Source: Streptococcus respiraculi (GTDB lineage: Bacteria; Bacillota; Bacilli; Lactobacillales; Streptococcaceae). Taken from it: a stretch of DNA of 64,000 bases. The stretch lies in assembly GCF_003595525.1 (NCBI RefSeq), contig NZ_CP022680.1, positions 1,762,001 through 1,826,000 of the forward strand. The letters are read 5' to 3'. Positions 45,463-54,784 of this stretch are shown here, one piece after another. Made by a program: the position numbers and the translations under genes. The notes under the pieces are model-generated. The model was not told the DNA's origin, searched no databases, and saw only the letters and a program-made list of their open reading frames with translations. Position 1 is the stretch's first letter; every line of letters starts with the position of its first letter.

Positions 45463-45702
45463 TCAGCACAAAAAGTCAACGGGCTCTACCTCGATGCCCG
45501 TTTCTTCTAAAAATTCACGCTTGAGGGTATCAACAGAGGACTCCCCTAACTCCATAGCACCACCAGGAATAGCCCATGTTTTCTTATCTCCACGCAACTG
45601 TAGGAGAATCGCTCCCTCTGTATTGACCAAAATACCACCTGCAAAAGTCAAGATAACCTTGTCATGCCCGACTTTTGAACGGATATAGGAAATATAGTCC
45701 AT
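45463..45702 (-). pseudogene. Truncated Nudix hydrolase
   Basis: 79 aa from the ATG at 45702 (GGGAG, 8-nt spacing). The Nudix box is complete (GGAMELGESSVDTLKREF, then LEETGIEV), but the protein ends six residues later (PVDFLC), whereas family members run to about 130-160 aa with further beta strands. No continuation is found in the other frames before the GNAT gene. It is most likely a remnant after deletion; a functional mini-Nudix cannot be excluded. Confidence 0.65.
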
Positions 45703-45755
45703 AAATAAGGCTCCCACAATCTTTTTTCATCATTACTAGCTCAATGAACACCCCA

Positions 45756-46655
45756 TCAATATTCCTTCTGATTATAGCCAAAGTCTGCTAGGTCTAGCTT
45801 TTTATCCCGCCAATTTTTCTTGACCTTGACCCAGGTTTCTAAGAAGACCTTGTCTCCTAGCATGAGCTCGATGTCACGGCGGGCCATGGATCCAATCTTC
45901 TTGAGCATAGCGCCACCTTTTCCGATGACGATGCCTTTTTGGCTATCACGCTCGACCATAATCGTTGCTCGAATATGAATCTTATCCGTCTCCTCATCTC
46001 GCTTCATACTATCAATGACAACAGCTACTGAATGCGGAATTTCCTCGCGTGTCAAGTGAAGGACTTTCTCCCGAATCATTTCAGACACCAAAAAGCGCTC
46101 TGGATGATCCGTAATCTGATCAGCAGGGAAATACTGGAAGCCTTCATCTAAGTTGTCTTTCAAGATTTCCATGAGACGGTTGACGTTATTTCCTTGGGTC
46201 GCAGAAATTGGAACAATTTCCTTAAAGTCCATTTGCGTGCGGAAATCATCAATCTGCTCTAGAAGCTGATCTGGATGTACCTTGTCAATCTTGTTGACCA
46301 CTAAAATAACAGGTACTTTAGCAGATTTGAGGCGCTCCATAATCATATCATCGCCCTTACCACGTGGCTCATCGGCTGGTACCATAAAAAGCACTGTATC
46401 CACTTCACGCAAGGTGCTATAAGCGGAATCCACCATGAAATCTCCTAAAGCTGTCTTGGGCTTATGGATACCGGGTGTATCAATAAAGACAATTTGCTCG
46501 GTCTCTGTCGTGTAAATGCCCATGATTTTATTGCGCGTTGTCTGCGCCTTGTCACTCATAATGGCAATTTTTTGTCCCATTACATAGTTGAGAAAGGTTG
46601 ATTTCCCAACATTTGGCCGTCCTAAAATAGCTACAAAGCCTGATTTAAATGTCAT
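45756..46655 (-). CDS. era: GTPase Era
   Basis: 299 aa. It is an essential GTPase for 30S assembly that binds 16S rRNA near its 3' end. G1 [10 protein letters not shown]3 DTPGIHKP, G4 NKID and a C-terminal KH domain ([20 protein letters not shown]) are evident. It lies downstream of dgkA and ybeY in the conserved order. Confidence 0.97.
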   Translation of the reverse strand: MTFKSGFVAILGRPNVGKSTFLNYVMGQKIAIMSDKAQTTRNKIMGIYTTETEQIVFIDTPGIHKPKTALGDFMVDSAYSTLREVDTVLFMVPADEPRGKGDDMIMERLKSAKVPVILVVNKIDKVHPDQLLEQIDDFRTQMDFKEIVPISATQGNNVNRLMEILKDNLDEGFQYFPADQITDHPERFLVSEMIREKVLHLTREEIPHSVAVVIDSMKRDEETDKIHIRATIMVERDSQKGIVIGKGGAMLKKIGSMARRDIELMLGDKVFLETWVKVKKNWRDKKLDLADFGYNQKEY

Positions 46656-46664
46656 ACATACCTC

Positions 46665-47066
46665 TTAAAAAATTACATTCCAAATTTTTGGAAGAAAAAT
46701 CAGTAGCCCCGTCAAGAGGGCAAATCCCGATACAAACAAAACTGCTCCTGCTGCCATGTCCTTGGCATTTTTAGCCAGCATGGAGAAGTGATAACCTGAC
46801 GCCAAGTCCACCACATTTTCAATGGCAGAATTGACGATTTCAAAGGCGATAACCAGGCTAATACTCAAGAGTAAAAAGAGCCATTCGGTCATCGACACTT
46901 GAAAAATAAATCCCGCTATCACGACCAAAATCGCAGATACGAGATGTTTGCGCATATTGCGCTCTTCCTTAAAAGCCGTAAAAAGACCTGTCACCGCAAA
47001 TTCAAGGCTAGCAACCAGATCTCTATTTTTCCATTTTTTTTGTGGATTATTCTCGTGTAAGTCCAT
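46665..47066 (-). CDS. dgkA: Undecaprenol/diacylglycerol kinase
   Basis: 133 aa. It is an integral membrane kinase with three helices; Gram-positive members phosphorylate undecaprenol, feeding lipid-carrier recycling. The active-site segment [15 protein letters not shown] and [10 protein letters not shown] are typical. The start lies 20 nt inside the end of ybeY. Confidence 0.93.
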   Translation of the reverse strand: MDLHENNPQKKWKNRDLVASLEFAVTGLFTAFKEERNMRKHLVSAILVVIAGFIFQVSMTEWLFLLLSISLVIAFEIVNSAIENVVDLASGYHFSMLAKNAKDMAAGAVLFVSGFALLTGLLIFLPKIWNVIF

Positions 47067-47544
47067 AAGCTGTCAATATTTCTTCTTGTAATCCAAACAT
47101 TTCTGCTTCTTCTTCAGGCGTATAGTGATCATAGCCGTTGATATGCAGAAAACCGTGTACAGCTAAAAAGCCCATTTCCCGTTCAAAACTATGACCATAG
47201 TCTTTCGCTTGCTCATGTGCCTTATCAATGGAGATATACAACTCACCGATGTAGGCATCAAAATCTGCTAGCATCTCGCTCAACTCAGGATTGTCCAGCA
47301 GGTCTTCCTCATCAAAGACAATCTCTGTTTCGGGCTTATACTCTAGACTGACCACATCTGTCGGACGGTCAATTCCTCGATACTCCAAGTTCACCTCATG
47401 CACACGCGCATTGTCAACAAAGGTCACAGCCATTTCTTTTTGCTCTTTGCCAATCTTTTGAGCCGCAAACTCCAGTAAGTCGCGAATCTGCTGCTGCATC
47501 TCCTGCGTCACTTGCTGGGTCTCATCCACCATTTCAATATACAT
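47047..47544 (-). CDS. ybeY: Endoribonuclease YbeY
   Basis: 165 aa. It is a zinc-dependent endoRNase for 16S rRNA maturation and ribosome quality control. The three-His motif [11 protein letters not shown] is complete. An extended -10 (TGATATAAT) lies about 30 nt before the ATG. First gene of ybeY-dgkA-era. Confidence 0.95.
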   Translation of the reverse strand: MYIEMVDETQQVTQEMQQQIRDLLEFAAQKIGKEQKEMAVTFVDNARVHEVNLEYRGIDRPTDVVSLEYKPETEIVFDEEDLLDNPELSEMLADFDAYIGELYISIDKAHEQAKDYGHSFEREMGFLAVHGFLHINGYDHYTPEEEAEMFGLQEEILTAYGLTRE

Positions 47545-47604
47545 GTCTCACCACATTCTTTCTTAATTTCATTATATCACAAACTAGAAGGAAAGGAAAA
47601 AGTG

Positions 47605-48189
47605 CTAGTTTATCTTTCGTAAGAAGACGTTGAACAGTCCTATCCGTCTCATCGCTATTCCAATTAAAATCCCTACGCTATTTAGCACAATATCTCCTGT
47701 ATCACAAATCCCAAGACTAAAAAGATACTGGGTAAGTTCCACTCCAGTCACACCTAAACATGCCAGAAAAAAGTGCTTTTTATCTGTTATAAGCGTACCT
47801 AACGGGACAAACATGAGAATATTCATCAAAGGAACAAAGCTGCTTCCTGCCTGAATGTCTCGCAAGGTTTCAATTGGATTTGGCTCAAACCCTCTAATGC
47901 CAAGATTTTTAAAGAAAAGTAGATAAGCTAAGCAGACAAAGTAAAGAACATAGAGCACTCTAATCTTCTTCCTACTCACTGTTTCTTGATAGAAAAAGCT
48001 CACAAAGACAAATACACTATAGCTCATGACGAGAATGATCAGCAATGGTCCCACAAAATCAATCTCAGGCATACGCACTACTATCCGAAGATAGTATTGA
48101 AAATAAAGATAGTGCATAAAGATGTAGCGACACACGAAAAAAGAAAGGAGGGCATTGATACTATCTAATAAAAGGGACTTCTTATGCAT
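47605..48189 (-). CDS. VanZ family membrane protein
   Basis: 194 aa with about five transmembrane helices. The VanZ-like core is NIETLRDIQ-type (IETLRDIQAGSSFVPLMNIL), FVPLGTLI and ELTQYLFSLGICDTGDIVLN. VanZ relatives affect glycopeptide susceptibility, but most streptococcal members have no assigned role. An inverted repeat (AAACTAG/CTAGTTT) spans its stop region. Confidence 0.8.
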   Translation of the reverse strand: MHKKSLLLDSINALLSFFVCRYIFMHYLYFQYYLRIVVRMPEIDFVGPLLIILVMSYSVFVFVSFFYQETVSRKKIRVLYVLYFVCLAYLLFFKNLGIRGFEPNPIETLRDIQAGSSFVPLMNILMFVPLGTLITDKKHFFLACLGVTGVELTQYLFSLGICDTGDIVLNSVGILIGIAMRRIGLFNVFLRKIN

Positions 48190-48212
48190 TGGTTTTTCCT
48201 TTCTGCTCTACC

Positions 48213-48923
48213 TCAAACTGAGTGACTGACTAATTGCTCAATCACACCGAGCAGATCTTCCCGCTTTTCCACCACCACATCTGCTTGGTAGGAACCATCA
48301 GGACTCTTTCGTTTGCGGTGATTGAGCCAAATGGCTTTCCAACCTGCTCCTTTTGCGCCAACAACATCATTTTCAAAGGAATCACCAACATAACAGATGT
48401 CCTCTGGTAAAAATTTCAGTCGCTCTGCCATTAAATCAAAGATAGCTTTTGCAGGTTTCGTAATCTCCACCTGACCAGAAATAATCGTTAACCTTTCTGG
48501 AATCCACTCAGTCAGTTCTAAAGACTGCAACTTGCGCAGCTGATGGAGATGTGGGCCATTGGTAATAATGCCTAGACGAATCTTGTTCTTATGGCAATAG
48601 TCAAAAATGGCTGGAAATTCTGGACTTAGGAGAAGCTTCCCTTGGTTTTCTTGATAGTCTTTTTGAATGGTCAGAGCCAGTTCGTCTGACACATCAAAAC
48701 CAAAGTCTGCCAAGGCTCGTTTCATACGGTAAATATGGCTCGCTTCAAGCGTCATCTCCCCTGTCGTTGCCGCCTCAAACACTTCATCGGCATAGAAGCG
48801 AAAAGCAATATACAGAGCTTCCATGTCTTCATCGTGAACAGGGAGGTGAGCCTGAACAGCCCGCTTAAAAGGCTCTTCCTGATTATACAAGGTATCATCC
48901 AAATCAAAAATCAATGCTTTCAT
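48213..48923 (-). CDS. HAD family phosphatase (YjjG-like)
   Basis: 236 aa. HAD motif I FDLDDTLYNQ, motif II IITNG, Lys in EITKPAKAIFD and motif IV YVGDSFENDVVGA, with a helical cap after motif I. It resembles YjjG-type pyrimidine nucleotidases (house-cleaning of modified nucleotides), though the substrate is not determined by sequence alone. Confidence 0.83.
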   Translation of the reverse strand: MKALIFDLDDTLYNQEEPFKRAVQAHLPVHDEDMEALYIAFRFYADEVFEAATTGEMTLEASHIYRMKRALADFGFDVSDELALTIQKDYQENQGKLLLSPEFPAIFDYCHKNKIRLGIITNGPHLHQLRKLQSLELTEWIPERLTIISGQVEITKPAKAIFDLMAERLKFLPEDICYVGDSFENDVVGAKGAGWKAIWLNHRKRKSPDGSYQADVVVEKREDLLGVIEQLVSHSV

Positions 48924-48982
48924 ACTTCTATTCTAGCAAAAATTACGATTTATTGCTGAAACGAAACTATAGAATTGCAAAA

Positions 48983-49013
48983 GAAAAGAAGCTAGCCAAG
49001 CTAGCTACTTTTC
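48983..49013 (-). terminator. Terminator of the lactose/cellobiose-type PTS operon
   Basis: GAAAAG-AGCTAGC and GCTAGCT-CTTTTC pair with one mismatch around a CAA loop, followed by TTTTGC, right after the IIC stop. Confidence 0.8.
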
Positions 49014-50357
49014 CTAATTTTCCCCTACTTCGACCTTATTTGCTGCAATAACAAATGGAGTCCAGATAAGGAAAGCGACAAAGACATTAAAGAGTGAAAT
49101 AGCACCTGCTAAGACATTTCCCCCTGTCGCAAGGAAGGCATAAAGCCCTGGAGGGGTAATCCATGGAATAGATACATAAACTGGAGGAATCATACCAAGA
49201 GCTGTCGCTGCATAGGCAATACCACAGCAGATTGGCGGAACAATCAACCATGGAATGACAAAGAGTGGATTCAAGACCATTGGAATACCAAAGGTTACTG
49301 GCTCATTGATATTGAAGATTCCCATCGGTGCAGATAACTTCGCAACTGCGCGATATTCTTGGCGCTTTGAAAAGAGAAAGACGGCAATGATAAAGGCAAT
49401 GGTCACACCTGAACCACCCATTTGCCCATAAGCATCGAAAGAGCCACGGGTCCAGATATAAGGAAGAGCCTTGCCAGCTTCATGTGCTGCTGTATTTTCA
49501 AGGAGAGCAGGTAGGTAGATACCGTCCAAAACAGGTCCTAATACGTTGTGTCCATGAAGTCCAAAAAACCAGAATAATTGTACAAGGAACGAAAGCAAGA
49601 TAACGCTGAACCAGCCTTGAGAAAGACCAAGCAACGGTTTTTGAATGTAGGCTGATACCAAGTCGTTCAAAGATTGACCAGATAATTGCATGGCCATAAA
49701 GCCGATAAAGGCTGAAACGTAGATGGCTACTATTCCTGGAATCATGGAAGCAAAAGCCTTGTTCACAGCTGGTGGAACCGTATCTGGCATCTTGATAGTA
49801 ATTTTCTTTTTCATCAAGAAGCAGTAGATTTCTGCTGAAAGTAGACCGATAATCATAGCTGTAAATAAACCAGTCGCACCTGCATAGGCAACCTTGATGG
49901 CACCCCAATCAGAAGTTTCCAAGCCACTTTCTGAAATGGTCAAACCAAAGTCCGCCAAAGCTTTCACAACAGACTTATCAAGCCCTGCCACATCTGTCAC
50001 AATGGTCATGGTTTGTGGAATGGTTGAGATGAAGGCTGCAAAAGAAACCAAGCCTCCTGCAATCGGATTAAGCTTTTCATGTTGAGCGCGGTTGTAGCCA
50101 AGCGCAAAGACAAAGGCCAAGGCCATGATGGCAATCGTTCCAAAGTATACGCAACCGTTTAGGGTGATGAGGGGCTGCATGCTTTCTGCAAAGCCGGTAT
50201 TGCCCATGCTGTTTGGAATGTCCCGCACCAAGACATTGATTAAGACTGCAATCGCCCCTGCCATGGTCAGCGGGAACATAGCAAGAAAGGCATCCCTAAT
50301 GGCAACTAGGTGCTTTTGCGAGCCAAGTTTGCCTGAAATTTTCATAAATGTGTCCAT
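49014..50357 (-). CDS. PTS lactose/cellobiose-type EIIC permease
   Basis: 447 aa. It is a polytopic membrane permease of the Lac/Cel PTS family: FLAMFPLTMAGAIAVLINVL near the start, FGLHGHNVLGPVLDGIYLP, and FNINEPVTFGIPMVLNP, the conserved sugar-binding segment. It imports and phosphorylates a beta-linked disaccharide together with IIA and IIB encoded upstream. Adjacent to DUF3284 with no gap. Confidence 0.92.
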   Translation of the reverse strand: MDTFMKISGKLGSQKHLVAIRDAFLAMFPLTMAGAIAVLINVLVRDIPNSMGNTGFAESMQPLITLNGCVYFGTIAIMALAFVFALGYNRAQHEKLNPIAGGLVSFAAFISTIPQTMTIVTDVAGLDKSVVKALADFGLTISESGLETSDWGAIKVAYAGATGLFTAMIIGLLSAEIYCFLMKKKITIKMPDTVPPAVNKAFASMIPGIVAIYVSAFIGFMAMQLSGQSLNDLVSAYIQKPLLGLSQGWFSVILLSFLVQLFWFFGLHGHNVLGPVLDGIYLPALLENTAAHEAGKALPYIWTRGSFDAYGQMGGSGVTIAFIIAVFLFSKRQEYRAVAKLSAPMGIFNINEPVTFGIPMVLNPLFVIPWLIVPPICCGIAYAATALGMIPPVYVSIPWITPPGLYAFLATGGNVLAGAISLFNVFVAFLIWTPFVIAANKVEVGEN

Positions 50358-50798
50358 TTAATGAACCTCCTTTTTTGTTGCAAATTCTGCAAATTTTTTA
50401 ATTTGAAGAAGCATTCGCTTCTCTAAACTCCGTTTCATCAGAGGAAGCAATAATTTATAGTTGAGCTTGTTCCAGCGACCTTCTGGCAGATAGTCTTCAG
50501 TGTAGACAATTTCTACCCCATCCTCTCCCATATCTTCCAAGCGGTAGGTCAAAAACTGTACACCACGGTTCGATTGAATCGCAACGGCGTAGCACTCATT
50601 TTCCACTAATTGCTGCAAGGTCACTTTGACGGACTGCTCCTCTTTTTTTCCGAAACGCTTGACGTAACTCAAGCCCTCTCTTATCTCAGATAATGGAAGG
50701 CACTTGCCTGTTGCTCGTTGATAGTCTTCCTGAAACAATTCTAAGTACAAAGCATAAAACTCTTCCAGTTGACCTGTTACTGTCAGACGCGCTTCCAT
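50358..50798 (-). CDS. DUF3284 family protein
   Basis: 146 aa, cytoplasmic, with no catalytic motif that I recognise. It looks like a START/SRPBCC-type domain (VTGQLEEFYALYLELFQEDY; VEIVYTEDYLPEGRWNKLNY). DUF3284 genes are regularly embedded in cellobiose-type PTS operons of Lactobacillales. Here it sits with 0-nt spacing between IIA and IIC. The role is unknown. Confidence 0.8.
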   Translation of the reverse strand: MEARLTVTGQLEEFYALYLELFQEDYQRATGKCLPLSEIREGLSYVKRFGKKEEQSVKVTLQQLVENECYAVAIQSNRGVQFLTYRLEDMGEDGVEIVYTEDYLPEGRWNKLNYKLLLPLMKRSLEKRMLLQIKKFAEFATKKEVH

Positions 50799-51128
50799 CT
50801 ACTGTCCTCCGATTTCCTCTATCTTGCGGTATAAATCAATTGTTTCCTTAGCCATATCCAAGAAGGTAATAGCATTCATCAAGTGGTCTTGACCATGGAC
50901 CATTAAAAGGGAAACTTCGATTGACTGACCGGCTGCTTCTTCTGCTAATAAGGTCGTTTGTGATTTATGGGCAATGTTCAGAGCATGGTTGGCTTTTTCA
51001 AGGAAACTTGCCGCCGCATCAAAATCCCCTTTTTTAGCTGCACGAATGGCTTCGACCGCATTGCCCTTAGCATCTCCCCCATGCATAATGAGCCCCATAA
51101 TAGCTTCAAGATTTGCTGGTTCTCCCAT
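50799..51128 (-). CDS. PTS lactose/cellobiose-type EIIA
   Basis: 109 aa, all-helical trimeric IIA. The phosphorylated His is H78 in LMVHGQDHLM, with Asp81 as metal ligand. It accepts phosphate from HPr and passes it to the IIB encoded just upstream. Separated from IIB by 3 nt. Confidence 0.93.
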   Translation of the reverse strand: MGEPANLEAIMGLIMHGGDAKGNAVEAIRAAKKGDFDAAASFLEKANHALNIAHKSQTTLLAEEAAGQSIEVSLLMVHGQDHLMNAITFLDMAKETIDLYRKIEEIGGQ

Positions 51129-51131
51129 AGA

Positions 51132-51443
51132 CTACTCTCCTAGTAACTTCAAGGCAAAGTCTAAGACGTTGGCCCCGTTCATAGTACCATAGTCAACCAT
51201 ATTGATGTCGCCAACCTTAATATCTGGCTCGTACTTTTCCTTGTACTCATCCAACATAAATTTGACCTGAGGTCCGACTAGCAAGGCATCAATTGTTTTA
51301 TTGGCTACCTCATCTGCAACTTCAGAAATCGGAACAGCCCAAATACTTGCTGCTATGCCTTTATCGCTTGCTGCCTTAAGCATTTTGGTTACCAACATAC
51401 TAGTAGACATACCAGCATTACATACTAACATGATATTTTTCAT
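51132..51443 (-). CDS. PTS lactose/cellobiose-type EIIB
   Basis: 103 aa. The phosphocysteine is Cys8 in MLVCNAGMSTSML. It transfers phosphate from IIA to the sugar on IIC. The start is 15 nt after the regulator stop, so it belongs to the regulator-led operon. Confidence 0.93.
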   Translation of the reverse strand: MKNIMLVCNAGMSTSMLVTKMLKAASDKGIAASIWAVPISEVADEVANKTIDALLVGPQVKFMLDEYKEKYEPDIKVGDINMVDYGTMNGANVLDFALKLLGE

Positions 51444-51458
51444 TGTTTTCCTCCTTCC

Positions 51459-53441
51459 CTATAGTAAAGGGATAAATAATTCTTTAAATTGTTGGACAGT
51501 TGGATTGTCCTGTAGTTTTTTCTGTAAATCAGGCGCGTGTACAAAAGAGGCGAGGGCTGGAGTGACCAGCTTCATCCGCTCATTTTTTCCTGTTGAAGGA
51601 GATAGCAGAAAGACAAACCGCACCTGGTCATGCTCCTTATCCCAGTAAATCGGATAACGGCATACGGCTATCACTACCTGTTCTTTTTGAGTCAACGCCT
51701 TTGGCGGATGCGGAAAGGCGAGGACTTCCTCATAGACAACGGAGCTAAGATTTTCCCGAATGGCAATCTGCTTGCGGAAATCCTGGCGAAATTGTGGGTC
51801 TTCTCCCTCGTCCAAGCAGTGAATCATCTGGGATAAGATTGTCTCCTTGTCCACCTGCTGATCCAGATACAAGAATTGCGCTTCCTGAAATAGTTGGGCC
51901 ACATCTCCTAGCGGGAAGCCCTTCTTTTCTAGGTTCCTTGTAATCACGGTTGACTCTTCCCTCGTCCAGACCCTCTTGGTCATGTGGCTACGAATACGGG
52001 CAATATCTTGCGGTTGCAACAAAACACTGACCTTGACAACTGGAACGAGAAAGACCACATTGCTCAAGTCCACTGAAGAGATGATAAAATCAATGCCTGT
52101 CACATCTTGCTCAGTCAAATCGAGATAACTCGCAACTTCTACGATGTCTAACTCTGCTGGAAATTCATTTTCCAGTCGATGTTTCAGCATCCTAGCACTC
52201 CCGTAACCACTAGCACAAACGACCAGGACACGGTAGCGGACCTGTCCGCTCATTTTCTCCAAAGACGCCAAAACATGCAAACTAATGTAGGCATATTCAT
52301 CATCTGTAATAGCTTGACCTTGTAATTCAGGCATAGAAGAAAATACTTCCTTGACTGCCCAAAGAACCTCGGGATACTGGGCTAAAATCTCTTTTGTCAA
52401 GGGATTGACTAGCTGAATATCATTGTGAATCCGATGCAGGAAGGGAATAAAATGTACCTTCAATGAATCAAGCAGATGTACATCCATCTCTAACGGAGTA
52501 GCTAGCTGCTGACCCAGTTTTTTCAAGCGTTCTCGTAGATGTCTTGTCACGCTATCTGTCACTTGATTGCTACCTACTTCTTCTTTTCCTCCATGCAAGT
52601 GAATGGAGATATAAGCCGCTTCTTTCTCCGGAAATTCGATGGAAAAGCGTTCTGCTAAGCGTCCTAAAATCCTTGTTGCTACTTGGTATTCTGGACTCTT
52701 TTTATCCTCCTGATGGGAAACCAGCTGAACTGGATTGCCCAGACGAATCCTGCTCATCATCAAAGCCAAGTGAACTACTAGATTGTGCAAGACAAAGTCA
52801 GGCAATTGCAACTGACCGTTTCGGCATTCATCGATGACAATCATGATAATATCCGAAAAATGACTTTCTTCAAGAACATCGTGCTGGAGTAGAGAAAAAA
52901 CGGAATTTTGGAAGCTATCCATAAAGAAATAATCTTTGATAAAATGGCGGATAGCAGGCTCGCTTCCTACGACTTGAATGCCTTTTCTGCTAATTTGAAT
53001 CTCAAGTCCATAGGGGCGAACCAAGTCCTTGATTTCTGTCAACAGCTGAGACACACTGGTCTTGCTTAGGTATAACTCCTGAGATAGGTTCAAAACGGTC
53101 GGACTACCTGCTTCCAAAAAAAGTTTATGAATAATGTAGTGACGCCTGTCTGTCGCTTCCTCCAATTGGCTTACGTCCTTGACCAACTTATCCGACTGCT
53201 GCCACTCCTGCCAGTAAAGCTGAAACTGCTCCTCATCTCGAAAAGAGAGCTGGTAGCCATAGCCTGATTTTGAAATCAGATCCGCCCCTTTTTTGACAAT
53301 TTTATCCTCGATAATTTGCAGATACTTTCGGACGGTGCGGTCGCTCATCCCAATCGCTGCTGCCATCTTTTGACTAGAAATGTAATTTCCTTCCTGCTGC
53401 AGCAATACCTCCACAATCGCCGCTTCTTTTTTCGTTAGCAT
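51459..53441 (-). CDS. PRD-containing transcriptional regulator (LicR/MtlR type)
   Basis: 660 aa. N-terminal HTH (IGMSDRTVRKYLQIIEDKIV) and Mga-like HTH (LSQELYLSKTSVSQLL), two PRD domains (about 180-400) with conserved His in HLALMMSRI and ISIHLHGG, an EIIB-like domain (VLVVCASGYGSARMLKHRLE) and a C-terminal EIIA-like domain (LAFPHPPKAL). Such regulators are activated or inhibited through PTS phosphorylation; it probably controls the PTS genes that follow and possibly the glycosidase genes upstream. Confidence 0.9.
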   Translation of the reverse strand: MLTKKEAAIVEVLLQQEGNYISSQKMAAAIGMSDRTVRKYLQIIEDKIVKKGADLISKSGYGYQLSFRDEEQFQLYWQEWQQSDKLVKDVSQLEEATDRRHYIIHKLFLEAGSPTVLNLSQELYLSKTSVSQLLTEIKDLVRPYGLEIQISRKGIQVVGSEPAIRHFIKDYFFMDSFQNSVFSLLQHDVLEESHFSDIIMIVIDECRNGQLQLPDFVLHNLVVHLALMMSRIRLGNPVQLVSHQEDKKSPEYQVATRILGRLAERFSIEFPEKEAAYISIHLHGGKEEVGSNQVTDSVTRHLRERLKKLGQQLATPLEMDVHLLDSLKVHFIPFLHRIHNDIQLVNPLTKEILAQYPEVLWAVKEVFSSMPELQGQAITDDEYAYISLHVLASLEKMSGQVRYRVLVVCASGYGSARMLKHRLENEFPAELDIVEVASYLDLTEQDVTGIDFIISSVDLSNVVFLVPVVKVSVLLQPQDIARIRSHMTKRVWTREESTVITRNLEKKGFPLGDVAQLFQEAQFLYLDQQVDKETILSQMIHCLDEGEDPQFRQDFRKQIAIRENLSSVVYEEVLAFPHPPKALTQKEQVVIAVCRYPIYWDKEHDQVRFVFLLSPSTGKNERMKLVTPALASFVHAPDLQKKLQDNPTVQQFKELFIPLL

Positions 53442-53643
53442 TTCTCACCTCCAATCTTTTTGTAAGCCTTTTCTCGCTTTCTATTGTACCAAATATTCAT
53501 CGAGCCTTCACACTGCTTTTTTCCGCAATACTGATGAATTTAACCTTGCAAATAAACAAGAAACGACCTTGCTTGGTGATAGCTCGCCCACTTCCAAGTA
53601 AGAACCTCTGCAATAAAAACTAGCAGGCTTGTTCTAGACAGTG

Positions 53644-53672
53644 AAAAAGCTAGGCGTACAACCTAGCTTTTC
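53644..53672 (-). terminator. Terminator of the mupG-like gene
   Basis: AAAAGCTAGG and CCTAGCTTTT form a perfect 10-bp stem with a 7-nt loop; TTTCACTG follows on the minus strand. Confidence 0.75.
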
Positions 53673-53681
53673 AAATATTTA

Positions 53682-54776
53682 TCACATCGCTGTTTCTTTC
53701 AAGGTAAAATCCTGCCATGGTTGCAGATAATCCAAAATCAGCAAGCTCCACGGTGTGAGTCGGGCAACAATATTGACTTTCTCGCTGACAGTAAAGGACT
53801 TAAGAGCAATCTGCAATTCCCCCTTGTAGCGCAGGTAGGCATCGTTATCTATCACAATCGTCCCTCTGCTGACCTCTTTGGACTGTGTGCGCGGTGGAAT
53901 GCTCTCTTTTTGGTACCGTACCCGAGGTTCTGTTGAGCGGATAACAAAATCAGACACATCTCCCCGATATCGATGCGGAAAATCAAGAACAGCCTGTTCT
54001 ACAGTAGTCAACTCCACCAAAGACTCATAGGTTAGCCCAATACTGTCTTGTTCCAAGACATTTACAAGACCTGTCAATTCGCTTTCTGCGACAAATTGAT
54101 TGGAAATCAAAACCGTATCAAACAGGCCTGTCGCTTTCATCACTTCTGCCTGAACCATCAAGGGTGCATGGCGGATTTCTTCCAAGGTCGGAAGACCTTC
54201 TGTCACTGGCCATGGGCCTTCTGTTGCGGTCATTGCACTCAGAAAGACTGCCGTCTCAATCCCTCTTTCGTGATAGAATGTGGACATATCCAAAAAATGC
54301 TTGCGCGAAAGTCCTGTAAATTCATGGGGATAAAAATTGTGGCAGGCAATGATATTCTCCACATTTCCCCCTGCTTCTAGTAATTCTGTCAGCAGGCGCG
54401 TATCCGTACTCATGTTGAGTTCGATTTTAAGACCATCCGTATTCTGCGTCAAGAGTACCATCTCAGCTAGTGGCAACGCCTCATCCAGTCTGATACCTGC
54501 TAGACCAAATTCCCGGCATTTTTCCACCAAACAATCGTGCCAGCCATTAGCCGCTAAAAAGGCCGGACTGACATCTGCAATCACTCGAATGTCCTTGCAA
54601 TTAGCATAGGCAATGATGTCCTGATAGAGCGAGCTATAGTCGTCCATACCATCTGTGAGCTGCAAGAGGCTCATGAAGAGTCGCTTAGCACCATACTTGG
54701 CCAGTAAATCGATATAAGCCAAAGACTGCTTGAGGTCGTATTTCTCAGGATAGAGCGAAAATCCAAGTGCTAGCAT
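53682..54776 (-). CDS. DUF871/MupG-like 6-phospho-N-acetylmuramidase
   Basis: 364 aa. DUF871 family: TIM barrel (LGFSLYPEKYDLKQSLAYID; NMSTDTRLLTELLEAGGNVE; CHNFYPHEFTGLSRKHF) followed by a beta C-terminal domain. The characterised member, S. aureus MupG, cleaves MurNAc-6P-GlcNAc produced by a PTS. Here it follows a GH1 phospho-glycosidase and precedes a cellobiose-type PTS, so a peptidoglycan- or beta-glucoside-derived disaccharide phosphate is the plausible substrate. The assignment of substrate is inference. Confidence 0.78.
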   Translation of the reverse strand: MLALGFSLYPEKYDLKQSLAYIDLLAKYGAKRLFMSLLQLTDGMDDYSSLYQDIIAYANCKDIRVIADVSPAFLAANGWHDCLVEKCREFGLAGIRLDEALPLAEMVLLTQNTDGLKIELNMSTDTRLLTELLEAGGNVENIIACHNFYPHEFTGLSRKHFLDMSTFYHERGIETAVFLSAMTATEGPWPVTEGLPTLEEIRHAPLMVQAEVMKATGLFDTVLISNQFVAESELTGLVNVLEQDSIGLTYESLVELTTVEQAVLDFPHRYRGDVSDFVIRSTEPRVRYQKESIPPRTQSKEVSRGTIVIDNDAYLRYKGELQIALKSFTVSEKVNIVARLTPWSLLILDYLQPWQDFTLKETAM

Positions 54777-54784
54777 AACGCCTC

